Origin: Chania multitudinisentens RB-25
GTDB lineage: Bacteria > Pseudomonadota > Gammaproteobacteria > Enterobacterales > Enterobacteriaceae
DNA: 64,000 nucleotides
Direction: 5' to 3'
NCBI RefSeq assembly: GCF_000520015.2
Contig: NZ_CP007044.2
Coordinates: forward strand, 2,790,001-2,854,000
Translations under genes and position numbers: made by a program
Part shown: positions 40,582 through 49,337 of the stretch, one piece after another
Position numbering within the stretch: position 1 is the stretch's first letter
Layout of the letters: each line of letters starts with the position of its first letter
Notes under the pieces: model-generated
Seen by the model: only the letters and a program-made list of their open reading frames with translations
Told to the model about the DNA's origin: nothing
Databases searched by the model: none

Positions 40582-41796
40582 TCATTGATGGTAGGTTTCG
40601 AGGAAGCGGCCCAGTTTACCGACGGCCATTTCCAATTCATCCACCCTCGGTAGGGTAACAATGCGCACGTGGTCAGGGTAAGGCCAGTTGAATGCGGTAC
40701 CTTGCACCAGCAGCACTTTCTCCTGCAACAACAGGTCCAGTACCATTTTCTGATCGTCGCGAATATTGAAGCGTTTAGCATCAATACGCGGGAACATATA
40801 TAGCGCTCCCTGAGGCTTCACGCAGGAAACACCAGGAATATCGTTCAGCAATTCCCAGGTACGGTTACGCTGCTCATACAGACGCCCGCCGGGTTGAATA
40901 AACTCACTGATGCTCTGATAACCGCCCAGCGCGGTCTGGATGGCATGTTGCATCGGTACGTTGGCACACAGGCGCATTGAGGCCAGCATCTCCAACCCTT
41001 CGATATAACCTTTGGCGTGTTTCTTTGGCCCGTTGAGCACCATCCAACCTTGGCGAAAACCAGCAACGCGATAGGTCTTGGACAAACCGTTAAAGGTGAC
41101 CGTCAGCAGGTCTGGCGCCAGTGCGGCAATGGAATGGTGCTCGGCTTCGTCATACAGAATCTTGTCGTAAATTTCGTCGGCGAAGATGATCAGATTGTGC
41201 TGGCGGGCAATCTCGACGATCTGCTCCAGCAATTCCTTGCTATACACTGCACCGGTCGGGTTATTGGGGTTGATAATCACAATACCGCGGGTGCGCGGAG
41301 TGATTTTGCTGCGAATGTCATCCAGATCCGGGAACCAGCCGGATTCTTCGTCGCAGATGTAATGCACCGCTTTGCCGCTGGAAAGCGATACCGCTGCGGT
41401 CCACAGTGGATAGTCTGGTGCTGGCACCAGCATCTCGTCGCCAATGTTAAGCAGTGCCTGCATGGATTGCACGATCAGTTCAGAAACACCATTGCCAATG
41501 TAGATATCTTCAACGGTAACATCACGCATGTTACGCGCCTGATAGTGCTGCATGATCGCCTTACGCGCAGAAAAAAGCCCTTTGGAATCGCAATAACCTT
41601 GTGCAGTGGGGAGATTACGGATCACATCGACGAGAATTTCGTCTGGGGCATCAAAACCGAATGGGGCGGGGTTACCAATATTCAGTTTAAGGACTTTATT
41701 GCCTTCTTCTTCAAGGCGTTTAGCTTCTTTGAGCACTGGGCCACGAATGTCGTAGCAGACGTTGTCCAGTTTGCTGGATTTCTCAATGGGAGACAT
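40582..41796 (-). CDS. alaA: Glutamate-pyruvate aminotransferase AlaA
   Basis: AlaA is a PLP-dependent class-I aminotransferase making alanine from pyruvate and glutamate. The 404-residue protein from 41796 starts MSPIEKSSKLDNVCYDIRGP like E. coli AlaA; an upstream in-frame start at 41895 adds 33 unrelated residues. The Schiff-base lysine lies in LSKTYRVAGFRQGW near residue 240, and INPNNPTGAVYS near 174-185 binds cofactor. It is divergent from lrhA across a long gap. Confidence 0.95.
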   Translation of the reverse strand: MSPIEKSSKLDNVCYDIRGPVLKEAKRLEEEGNKVLKLNIGNPAPFGFDAPDEILVDVIRNLPTAQGYCDSKGLFSARKAIMQHYQARNMRDVTVEDIYIGNGVSELIVQSMQALLNIGDEMLVPAPDYPLWTAAVSLSSGKAVHYICDEESGWFPDLDDIRSKITPRTRGIVIINPNNPTGAVYSKELLEQIVEIARQHNLIIFADEIYDKILYDEAEHHSIAALAPDLLTVTFNGLSKTYRVAGFRQGWMVLNGPKKHAKGYIEGLEMLASMRLCANVPMQHAIQTALGGYQSISEFIQPGGRLYEQRNRTWELLNDIPGVSCVKPQGALYMFPRIDAKRFNIRDDQKMVLDLLLQEKVLLVQGTAFNWPYPDHVRIVTLPRVDELEMAVGKLGRFLETYHQ

Positions 41797-42648
41797 AAAA
41801 AATTGAGCCTTTTGCTGGGATGGGGATGATCCTACCGTGGAACATCGCACTTTGCTCAATGTACTCCCGGCGGCCTTTATTTTGAAGGGTAACATATGTT
41901 TTTGGTGTAAATGAATGGCTTTAAGCGGTTTTTTTTGGATTAAAGTTTCATATGAAATGGTTTTTTTGCAATTTAATTTTAATTCGGTGGATTTTAATGG
42001 ATTTTTGGGTTGTTTTAAGTGCGATGAGCCATGTATGCACTTTTTATTATCTTATCTCCGTTGCTGAGTAGTATTGGGGTATAGCAAAAGACGAAGCCTC
42101 TCAAAATTGTAAAAAAATGATAATGCAAGAACTATCTTATGGCCGATAGCCATCAGCAATACAATACTTCCTAATAAGGTGAAATTGTATTAAAGAGTTT
42201 CTAGTAATTTACTTAAATATTTTTTAAGTAAAACTGCGTTTGGTTTTATGCGGAATAATCTTAATTGTTGAATTTAATTAAATTAGCCAATCAACGATTC
42301 TAGTGATACATGGAAGAAGCTTAATATCTGTACGAAAGATGACAAGGAGAGCAACCGTTTTCCTCACACTACCTTGCACGATTACTGAGGAAATGCGATG
42401 GTTTCAATGTTTGGAATCGCTGGCTATTCGGGGGCTAAGCACTTTTTGTTGTTACATACCCCTGTATTAGTAAGCGATTACGATAGATGATGGATAAAAG
42501 GCGATAGAGGTAACGAAATATAAGTAATTTTTTGCCCTCATCTAATGAGTGGGGTACTGTCATGTCCGGCGCTTGCCCTTTTTAGCAACGCCTTAGAAAT
42601 ACACCAGGGTAGTTTGTAAATTAGAATTTAAAAAGTGAAGAAAACACT
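41797..42648. promoter_or_regulatory. Divergent alaA / lrhA regulatory region
   Basis: This 852-base AT-rich region contains no gene I can support. In E. coli the lrhA gene has a long leader and complex control, and the length here fits a similar role. A ribosome-binding site is weak before lrhA (AAAAAGTGAAG). Confidence 0.45.
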
Positions 42649-43584
42649 ATGACAAATGCAAATCGTCCGATACTTAATCTCGACCTCGATCTGCTAAGAA
42701 CTTTTGTTGCTGTTGCTGATTTGAATACTTTTGCGGCGGCTGCTGTTGCCGTTTGTCGTACTCAGTCAGCGGTCAGTCAACAAATGCAGCGGTTAGAGCA
42801 ATTGGTTGGCAAAGAGTTATTTGCTCGCCATGGGCGCAATAAATTATTAACTGAACACGGTATTCAGCTTCTTAGTTATGCCAGGAAAATCCTGCGCTTT
42901 AACGATGAAGCCTGTACCTCCTTAATGTACAACAATATCAACGGTGTTCTCAGGATCGGTGCTTCTGACGATACTGCTGATACCATTCTCCCCTTTCTGC
43001 TGAATCGTGTGACGTCGGTTTATCCCAAACTGGCGATTGATGTGCGGGTTAAACGCAGCCCGTTCATGATCGACATGTTGAAAAACGGTGAAGTGGATTT
43101 AGCGATCACCACTGTGGATACCGAAGGGCATCCTCACATTGTCTTACGCACATCACCCACGTTGTGGTATTGCTCTGCTGATTATTATTTCCAGGCAGGA
43201 GAGCCGATCCCACTGGTGGTGCTGGACGAACCCAGTCCGTTCCGCGCCATGGCGATCAAACACCTGGAGGCCGCCGGTATTCCTTGGCGTATTGCCTATG
43301 TCGCATCAACGCTATCCGCCGTGCGGGCAGCCTGTAAGGCTGGGTTGGGGATTACCGCTCGTCCGATCGAAATGATGAGCTCGGACTTGAGAGTATTGGG
43401 AACGGCTGAAGGTTTGCCGCTTCTTCCTGAAACTCAATATGCGTTATGTAAAGATATGAAGTGTGAAAACGAGCTGGCAATGGCGATTTTCTGTGCCGTG
43501 CAAAATGGCAATGATACGTATTGTTTCGGCGGGGAATCTGTGGGGGCAGAAGAGGATTCTTACCTGGTTGACAGTGAAGAATAG
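42649..43584 (+). CDS. lrhA: LysR-type regulator LrhA
   Basis: LrhA represses flagellar and fimbrial genes and affects RpoS in E. coli. The 311-residue protein has an N-terminal winged helix (LDLLRTFVAVADLNTFAAAA at 12-31, then VCRTQSAVSQQMQRLEQLVG at about 35-54). The effector-binding domain runs from about residue 95 and begins VLRIGASDDTAD. The C-terminal tail is acidic. It is the last gene before the nuo operon, the conserved enterobacterial position, and ends in a strong terminator. Confidence 0.95.
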   Translation: MTNANRPILNLDLDLLRTFVAVADLNTFAAAAVAVCRTQSAVSQQMQRLEQLVGKELFARHGRNKLLTEHGIQLLSYARKILRFNDEACTSLMYNNINGVLRIGASDDTADTILPFLLNRVTSVYPKLAIDVRVKRSPFMIDMLKNGEVDLAITTVDTEGHPHIVLRTSPTLWYCSADYYFQAGEPIPLVVLDEPSPFRAMAIKHLEAAGIPWRIAYVASTLSAVRAACKAGLGITARPIEMMSSDLRVLGTAEGLPLLPETQYALCKDMKCENELAMAIFCAVQNGNDTYCFGGESVGAEEDSYLVDSEE

Positions 43585-44287
43585 CGCTTAAAACGGATTA
43601 TTTAATGGAGAAACCTCTGCTTCGGCGGAGGTTTTTTTGTTTGAGAACGAGAGATATAGCGATTTATGTGAAGTTTCGCCCATTTATTAATTGAAAGCGT
43701 TATTTCCTCCACTATTCTCAAAGAGCAGAATGGTTTGAAAATGATGATAAGCTAGCTTTGTTTGTTTTTTATACAGTAATAACAAAGAGTAAAACTTGCC
43801 GCTGGTGGCGCTCTTTGTGGCCTATGTGGTTATTTTTTTATCTCAAATTGACAAAAATGGTTAAAGTGCCACACTTTTTTTTGTGTTTTCTGCCCGAAGT
43901 GTGTTCTGGATCAAAAAAATACCCCTAGGTAGTGAGTGGAACATCAGGTAAACCCTGCGAGAATGGTATAGTAAAACTGAAATATGCATGTTGCTTTATA
44001 CCTATTGGTTCCTATACAGCGGCTAACTGACACGATTTAGCCTAAGCTGGCGCACCATCTGTTAATAAAATGGCGCAAATGTAAATTAGTGTGTGGATTC
44101 TTTTGTCAAAGTTGACAAAAGGTTATAGATAGGAGTAAAAAGCCCACAGTAAAATGACTGCCTAACTCTCTGTAAAAGCAGTATGTTTGTGTGGCTATTA
44201 ATCCTTCCCTTAAATCGATGTGGTGCACTAACCTGCCGGGTACAAGAGCAGGGCGTTCAGGCCACTTTTGATGAGTAAGCATAGAGT
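43585..44287 (+). promoter_or_regulatory. nuo operon upstream region
   Basis: This 703-base AT-rich region carries the lrhA terminator and the nuo promoters. In E. coli the equivalent region is long and bound by ArcA, NarL and others. TACCCCT at 43920-43926 followed by AGGTAGT could be a NarL-type heptamer pair, a weak call. TTGACA occurs at 44112-44117. No gene is visible. Confidence 0.5.
43611..43638 (+). terminator. lrhA terminator
   Basis: ACCTCTGC (43613-43620) pairs with GCGGAGGT (43625-43632) around a TTCG tetraloop, followed by a run of T. Confidence 0.9.
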
Positions 44288-44725
44288 ATGTCAACAACCA
44301 CTGAAGTTATCGCTCATCACTGGGCGTTTGCCGTATTTCTTGTCGTGGCTATCGGGCTTTGTGGCTTCATGCTGCTAGGTGCATTCTTCTTGGGCGGGAG
44401 AGCCCGGGCACGTGCTAAAAATACCCCTTATGAATCAGGGATCGACTCGGTCGGTTCGGCGCGCTTGCGTCTTTCTGCCAAGTTTTACCTGGTTGCCATG
44501 TTCTTCGTTATTTTCGATGTTGAAGCCTTGTACCTGTACGCCTGGGCAGTCTCCGTTCGTGAGAGTGGCTGGGTAGGCTTTATCGAAGCCGCCATTTTTA
44601 TTTTGGTGCTTCTGGCTGGTTTGGTTTATCTGGTGCGTATCGGCGCATTGGACTGGACTCCGTCGCGTTCCAAACGCCTCAGCAAGCCAAGTATCATCAC
44701 TAACACCAACAGACATCCGCAGTAA
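44288..44725 (+). CDS. nuoA: NADH-quinone oxidoreductase subunit A
   Basis: NuoA is a small membrane subunit of complex I near the quinone site. The 145-residue protein has three hydrophobic helices. It contains the conserved loop NTPYESGIDSVGSARLRLSA (about 44-63) and FYLVAMFFVIFDVEALYLYAW (about 65-85), in which the FDVE acidic residues are conserved. It starts the operon and nuoB follows after 15 bases. Confidence 0.96.
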   Translation: MSTTTEVIAHHWAFAVFLVVAIGLCGFMLLGAFFLGGRARARAKNTPYESGIDSVGSARLRLSAKFYLVAMFFVIFDVEALYLYAWAVSVRESGWVGFIEAAIFILVLLAGLVYLVRIGALDWTPSRSKRLSKPSIITNTNRHPQ

Positions 44726-44740
44726 CAGCGAGGCATTAAG

Positions 44741-45415
44741 ATGGACTATACGCTCACCCGCATAGACCCGAACGGTGAGAATGACCGTTATCCCCTGCAA
44801 AAACAGGAGATCGTTGGCGATCCCCTGGAACAGCAGGTTCATCGCACGGTTTACATGGGTAAACTCGAACATGCTTTGCATGACATGGTGAACTGGGGCC
44901 GCAAAAACTCTCTTTGGCCGTATAACTTCGGCCTTTCGTGCTGTTATGTGGAAATGGTGACTTCGTTTACCGCCGTGCATGACGTGGCGCGTTTTGGTGC
45001 AGAAGTTTTGCGAGCCTCTCCCCGCCAAGCGGATTTTATGGTTGTTGCCGGTACTTGTTTTACCAAGATGGCCCCGGTTATTCAGCGCTTATATGAACAG
45101 ATGCTGGAGCCTAAATGGGTGATTTCAATGGGGGCCTGCGCCAACTCTGGTGGTATGTATGATATCTATTCTGTTGTGCAGGGCGTAGATAAATTCCTGC
45201 CGGTTGATGTGTACATTCCAGGTTGCCCACCGCGCCCAGAAGCTTACATGCAGGCTCTGTTGCTGCTACAGGAATCCATTGGTAAAGAACGCCGTCCGTT
45301 GTCGTGGGTGGTTGGCGATCAAGGGGTTTATCGCGCCAATATGCAGTCTGAAAAAGAGCGTAAGCGTAGCGAACGTATCGCGGTGACTAACTTACGGTCG
45401 CCTGACGAGATTTAA
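44741..45415 (+). CDS. nuoB: NADH-quinone oxidoreductase subunit B
   Basis: NuoB carries the terminal 4Fe-4S cluster N2 that reduces quinone. The 224-residue protein shows the cluster cysteines in LSCCYVEMVTSF (paired CC near residues 67-68), VAGTCFTKMAP near 103-113 and PGCPPRPEAYMQA near 161. The pattern is complete, so the subunit should be functional. A 95-base gap separates it from nuoCD. Confidence 0.96.
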   Translation: MDYTLTRIDPNGENDRYPLQKQEIVGDPLEQQVHRTVYMGKLEHALHDMVNWGRKNSLWPYNFGLSCCYVEMVTSFTAVHDVARFGAEVLRASPRQADFMVVAGTCFTKMAPVIQRLYEQMLEPKWVISMGACANSGGMYDIYSVVQGVDKFLPVDVYIPGCPPRPEAYMQALLLLQESIGKERRPLSWVVGDQGVYRANMQSEKERKRSERIAVTNLRSPDEI

Positions 45416-45510
45416 GACGTTCATTTAACGTCCATCTTAGTGCGCTATTGGTTAATACAGCGAAAAGTTGAACTTGCGGCGAAATAACCCTTTGGTGTGG
45501 TGAAAAAATT

Positions 45511-47307
45511 ATGACAGATTTAACGACGCACGACGCCCTGCCAGCCTGGCATACCCGTGACCATCTTGATGATCCGGTGATTGGCGAACTGCGCAACCGT
45601 TTTGGGCCGGAAGCCTTCACTGTTCAGCCTACCCGTACCGGAATGCCCGTGGTATGGATAAAGCCTGCTCAGTTATTGGAAGTGATGGCGTTCCTGAGAA
45701 AACAGCCGAAGCCTTATGTCATGCTGTTCGATCTGCATGGTGTCGATGAGCGTCTTCGTACTCACCGCCAGGGGCTGCCTGCTGCGGATTTCTCTGTTTT
45801 TTATCATCTGATTTCCATCGAACGTAATCGTGACATCATGCTGAAAGTGGCGCTGTCTGAAAAAGACCTGCACGTGCCCACAGCAACCAAAGTGTTTCCG
45901 AATGCCAACTGGTACGAGCGCGAAACCTGGGAAATGTTCGGTATTACCTTTGACGGCCACCCGCATTTGACGCGCATCATGATGCCGCAAAGCTGGGAAG
46001 GTCATCCGCTGCGTAAAGATTACCCGGCGCGTGCCACAGAGTTCGATCCGTTTGTATTGACCAAACAGAAAGAAGATCTGGAAATGGAGTCGCTGAAGTT
46101 CAAACCGGAAGCGTGGGGGATGAAGCGCGGTACGGAGAATGAGGACTTTATGTTCCTTAACCTCGGCCCCAACCACCCTTCTTCGCACGGCGCATTCCGT
46201 ATTATTTTGCAGTTGGATGGTGAAGAGATCGTTGATTGCGTGCCAGATGTGGGTTATCACCATCGCGGTGCCGAAAAAATGGGGGAGCGTCAGTCTTGGC
46301 ATAGCTATATCCCATACACTGACCGTATCGAATATCTCGGCGGTTGCGTGAACGAAATGCCTTACGTCCTGGCGGTTGAAAAACTGGCTGGGATCGTGGT
46401 GCCAGATCGTGTCAACACCATCCGCGTTATGCTTTCCGAACTGTTCCGCATCAACAGCCACCTGCTGTACATCAGTACCTTTATCCAAGACGTGGGGGCG
46501 ATGACCCCGGTGTTTTTCGCCTTTACCGATCGCCAGAAAGTGTACGATCTGGTTGAAGCGATTACCGGTTTCCGTATGCACCCGGCCTGGTTCCGTATCG
46601 GTGGCGTGGCACACGATCTGCCGAGTGGTTGGGATCGCCTGTTGCGTGATTTCCTCAACTGGATGCCGAAGCGCCTTGATTCTTACGTCAAAGCCGCACT
46701 GAAAAACACTATCCTGAAAGGCCGTTCCATCGGCGTTGCCTCTTACAATGCCAAAGAGGCGCTGGAGTGGGGGGTAACAGGAGCGGGTTTGCGTGCTACC
46801 GGTATTGAGTTTGACGTGCGTAAATGGCGCCCATATTCCGGTTATGAAAACTTTGATTTTGAAGTCCCGGTGGGTGATGGGACTAGCGACTGTTACACCC
46901 GTGTGATGCTGAAGGTGGAAGAGCTACGCCAGAGCCTGCGTATTCTTGAGCAATGCCTGAACAACATGCCGGAAGGCCCGTTCAAGGCCGATCACCCACT
47001 GACTACGCCACCGCCGAAAGAGCGCACGTTGCAGCATATTGAAACGCTGATCACCCACTTCCTACAGGTTTCCTGGGGCCCGGTGATGCCAGCTAACGAA
47101 TCATTCCAGATGATTGAAGCCACGAAAGGGATCAACAGCTACTACCTGACCAGCGACGGCAGCACCATGAGCTACCGTACCAGGGTGCGTACGCCAAGCT
47201 TTGCACACCTGCAACAGATCCCGGCGGTAATCCGTGGCAGCCTGGTTTCCGACCTGATTGTCTATCTGGGTAGTATCGATTTTGTAATGTCAGATGTGGA
47301 CCGCTAA
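45511..47307 (+). CDS. nuoCD: NADH-quinone oxidoreductase fused subunits C and D
   Basis: The 598-residue polypeptide joins the NuoC-type domain (about 1-190; WYERETWEMFGITFDGHPHL and MPQSWEGHPLRKDY) to the NuoD-type domain (about 205-598). The second includes NLGPNHPSSHGAFRI, VDCVPDVGYHHRGAEKM and the final IVYLGSIDFVMSDVDR. The fusion is the normal state in Enterobacterales. The D part helps form the quinone-binding cavity with NuoB. nuoE starts two bases after the stop. Confidence 0.97.
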   Translation: MTDLTTHDALPAWHTRDHLDDPVIGELRNRFGPEAFTVQPTRTGMPVVWIKPAQLLEVMAFLRKQPKPYVMLFDLHGVDERLRTHRQGLPAADFSVFYHLISIERNRDIMLKVALSEKDLHVPTATKVFPNANWYERETWEMFGITFDGHPHLTRIMMPQSWEGHPLRKDYPARATEFDPFVLTKQKEDLEMESLKFKPEAWGMKRGTENEDFMFLNLGPNHPSSHGAFRIILQLDGEEIVDCVPDVGYHHRGAEKMGERQSWHSYIPYTDRIEYLGGCVNEMPYVLAVEKLAGIVVPDRVNTIRVMLSELFRINSHLLYISTFIQDVGAMTPVFFAFTDRQKVYDLVEAITGFRMHPAWFRIGGVAHDLPSGWDRLLRDFLNWMPKRLDSYVKAALKNTILKGRSIGVASYNAKEALEWGVTGAGLRATGIEFDVRKWRPYSGYENFDFEVPVGDGTSDCYTRVMLKVEELRQSLRILEQCLNNMPEGPFKADHPLTTPPPKERTLQHIETLITHFLQVSWGPVMPANESFQMIEATKGINSYYLTSDGSTMSYRTRVRTPSFAHLQQIPAVIRGSLVSDLIVYLGSIDFVMSDVDR

Positions 47308-47309
47308 CT

Positions 47310-47843
47310 ATGCATGATCATAACGATGCACTTGAGCCCATCAATGCAGCCGCTCCTCAAAGCGGTGCTGATGTCTTTGTGCTGAGCGCAACAGAGCGTG
47401 ATGCGATCGAGCACGAAAAACACCATTACGAAGATCCGCGCGCTGCTTCCATTGAAGCACTAAAAATTGTGCAGAAACAGCGCGGCTGGGTGCCGGATGG
47501 GGCGATTTATGCCATCGCAGAGGTATTGGGTATTCCTGCCAGCGATGTAGAAGGCGTGGCCACGTTTTACAGCCAGATTTTCCGCCAGCCGGTTGGGCGC
47601 CACATCATCCGTTATTGTGACAGCGTAGTGTGTCATATCAACGGGTATCAGGGCATTCAGGCGGCTTTGGAGAAAAAGCTCAATATCAAACCGGGTCAAA
47701 CCACCTTTGATGGCCGCTTTACGTTACTGCCAACCTGCTGCCTGGGTAACTGCGACAAAGGCCCAAGTATGATGATCGATGAGGATACTCACGCTCACCT
47801 GACGCCGGAAAACGCCGTTGAATTGTTGGAGCGGTATAAATGA
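47310..47843 (+). CDS. nuoE: NADH-quinone oxidoreductase subunit E
   Basis: NuoE is a thioredoxin-like subunit holding 2Fe-2S cluster N1a. The 177-residue protein has cluster cysteines in IRYCDSVVCHINGYQ (near residues 106-120) and LPTCCLGNCDKGP (near 142-154). The VPDGAIYAIAEVLGIPASDV region precedes them. Its last four bases overlap the nuoF start (ATGA), implying coupling, and NuoF is its partner in the NADH module. Confidence 0.96.
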   Translation: MHDHNDALEPINAAAPQSGADVFVLSATERDAIEHEKHHYEDPRAASIEALKIVQKQRGWVPDGAIYAIAEVLGIPASDVEGVATFYSQIFRQPVGRHIIRYCDSVVCHINGYQGIQAALEKKLNIKPGQTTFDGRFTLLPTCCLGNCDKGPSMMIDEDTHAHLTPENAVELLERYK

Positions 47844-49192
47844 TGATTGATATCAAACGTACTGCCGAAATGCACCCGCTCACCTGGCGGCTGCGCGATG
47901 ACGAACAGCCGGTCTGGCTGGATGAGTATCGCAGTAAAAATGGCTATGCAGGCGCAGAGAAAGCCCTTAAAGGCATGGCTCCAGATGAGATCGTCAATCT
48001 GGTCAAAGACGCCGGGCTGAAAGGCCGCGGCGGTGCAGGTTTCTCCACCGGTTTGAAGTGGAGCCTGATGCCGAAAGACGAATCCATGAATATCCGTTAC
48101 CTGCTGTGTAACGCGGATGAAATGGAGCCAGGCACCTATAAAGATCGTTTGCTGATGGAGCAACTGCCGCACCTGCTGGTGGAAGGTATGTTGATCTCCG
48201 CTTTTGCGCTGAAAGCCTATCGGGGTTACATCTTCCTGCGTGGCGAATATATCGAAGCCGCAGTGCATCTGCGCCGCGCGATTGCGGAAGCAACCGAAGC
48301 GGGCTGGCTGGGTAAGAATATCCAGGGCAGCGGTTTTGATTTCGAGCTGATCGTCCACACCGGCGCTGGCCGTTATATCTGTGGTGAAGAAACCGCACTG
48401 ATTAACTCGCTGGAAGGTCGCCGCGCCAATCCGCGCTCTAAGCCACCGTTCCCGGCGTCTGCGGGGGTTTGGGGCAAACCGACCTGCGTCAATAACGTGG
48501 AAACCCTGTGCAACGTGCCTGCCATTCTTGAGCACGGCGTTGATTGGTACAAAGGAATCTCCGCTGGTAAGAGTAACGATGCGGGCACCAAACTGATGGG
48601 CTTCTCTGGCCGGGTGAAAAACCCAGGCCTTTGGGAACTGCCATTTGGCACTACCGCACGTGAAATTCTGGAGGATTACGCCGGTGGCATGCGGGATGGC
48701 CTGAAATTCAAAGCCTGGCAGCCAGGTGGTGCAGGGACAGATTTCCTGACTGCCGATCATCTGGATCTGCCGATGGACTTCGAAAGCATCGCTAAGGCGG
48801 GCAGCCGCTTGGGCACCGCGCTGGCGATGGCGGTGGATCACGAAATCGGTATGGTTTCCCTGGTGCGTAATCTAGAGGAGTTTTTCGCTCGCGAGTCTTG
48901 TGGCTGGTGTACGCCGTGCCGTGACGGCCTGCCGTGGAGCGTGAAAATTCTGCGTGCGTTGGAAAATGGCGAAGGCCAGCCAGGGGATATTGAAACCCTT
49001 GAGCAACTGTGCCGCTCCCTTGGCCCAGGTAAAACCTTCTGTGCCCATGCGCCAGGTGCCGTAGAGCCACTGCAAAGCGCGATTAAATATTTCCGTGACG
49101 AGTTTGAAGCCGGTATTGCTACCCAATATTTTGGCAATATCCAGGCGATTGGCGGCATTCAGCCAAACAACTTGTTGAAACAACGCTGGTAA
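47840..49192 (+). CDS. nuoF: NADH-quinone oxidoreductase subunit F (NADH/FMN binding)
   Basis: NuoF binds NADH, FMN and a 4Fe-4S cluster. The 450-residue protein has the glycine-rich GLKGRGGAGFSTGLKW (about 55-70) and the FMN/NADH segment AGRYICGEETALINSLEG. The N3 cluster cysteines are in ESCGWCTPCRDG (about 352-363) with a further Cys near 398. A second in-frame ATG directly follows the first. It is slightly longer than the E. coli protein. A 145-base gap with no visible gene precedes nuoG. Confidence 0.96.
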   Translation: MMIDIKRTAEMHPLTWRLRDDEQPVWLDEYRSKNGYAGAEKALKGMAPDEIVNLVKDAGLKGRGGAGFSTGLKWSLMPKDESMNIRYLLCNADEMEPGTYKDRLLMEQLPHLLVEGMLISAFALKAYRGYIFLRGEYIEAAVHLRRAIAEATEAGWLGKNIQGSGFDFELIVHTGAGRYICGEETALINSLEGRRANPRSKPPFPASAGVWGKPTCVNNVETLCNVPAILEHGVDWYKGISAGKSNDAGTKLMGFSGRVKNPGLWELPFGTTAREILEDYAGGMRDGLKFKAWQPGGAGTDFLTADHLDLPMDFESIAKAGSRLGTALAMAVDHEIGMVSLVRNLEEFFARESCGWCTPCRDGLPWSVKILRALENGEGQPGDIETLEQLCRSLGPGKTFCAHAPGAVEPLQSAIKYFRDEFEAGIATQYFGNIQAIGGIQPNNLLKQRW

Positions 49193-49337
49193 TTCGTTGA
49201 GTTAATGAGATGCGTTAGCGATGACGCTCTTAGTGTACCGGCTAAAAAAGTTTTTATAATTAACGCCTGAAAATAACCCAATCATTTACGCAGCAGCAAC
49301 GTAAAAGGATGAAGGTGATTTCGGGCCACTTGGAAGC

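Noticed and set aside
43861..44130. Definite nuo promoter at the TTGACA of 44112
   Set aside because: No convincing -10 box lies 16-18 bases downstream, so I only note the region.
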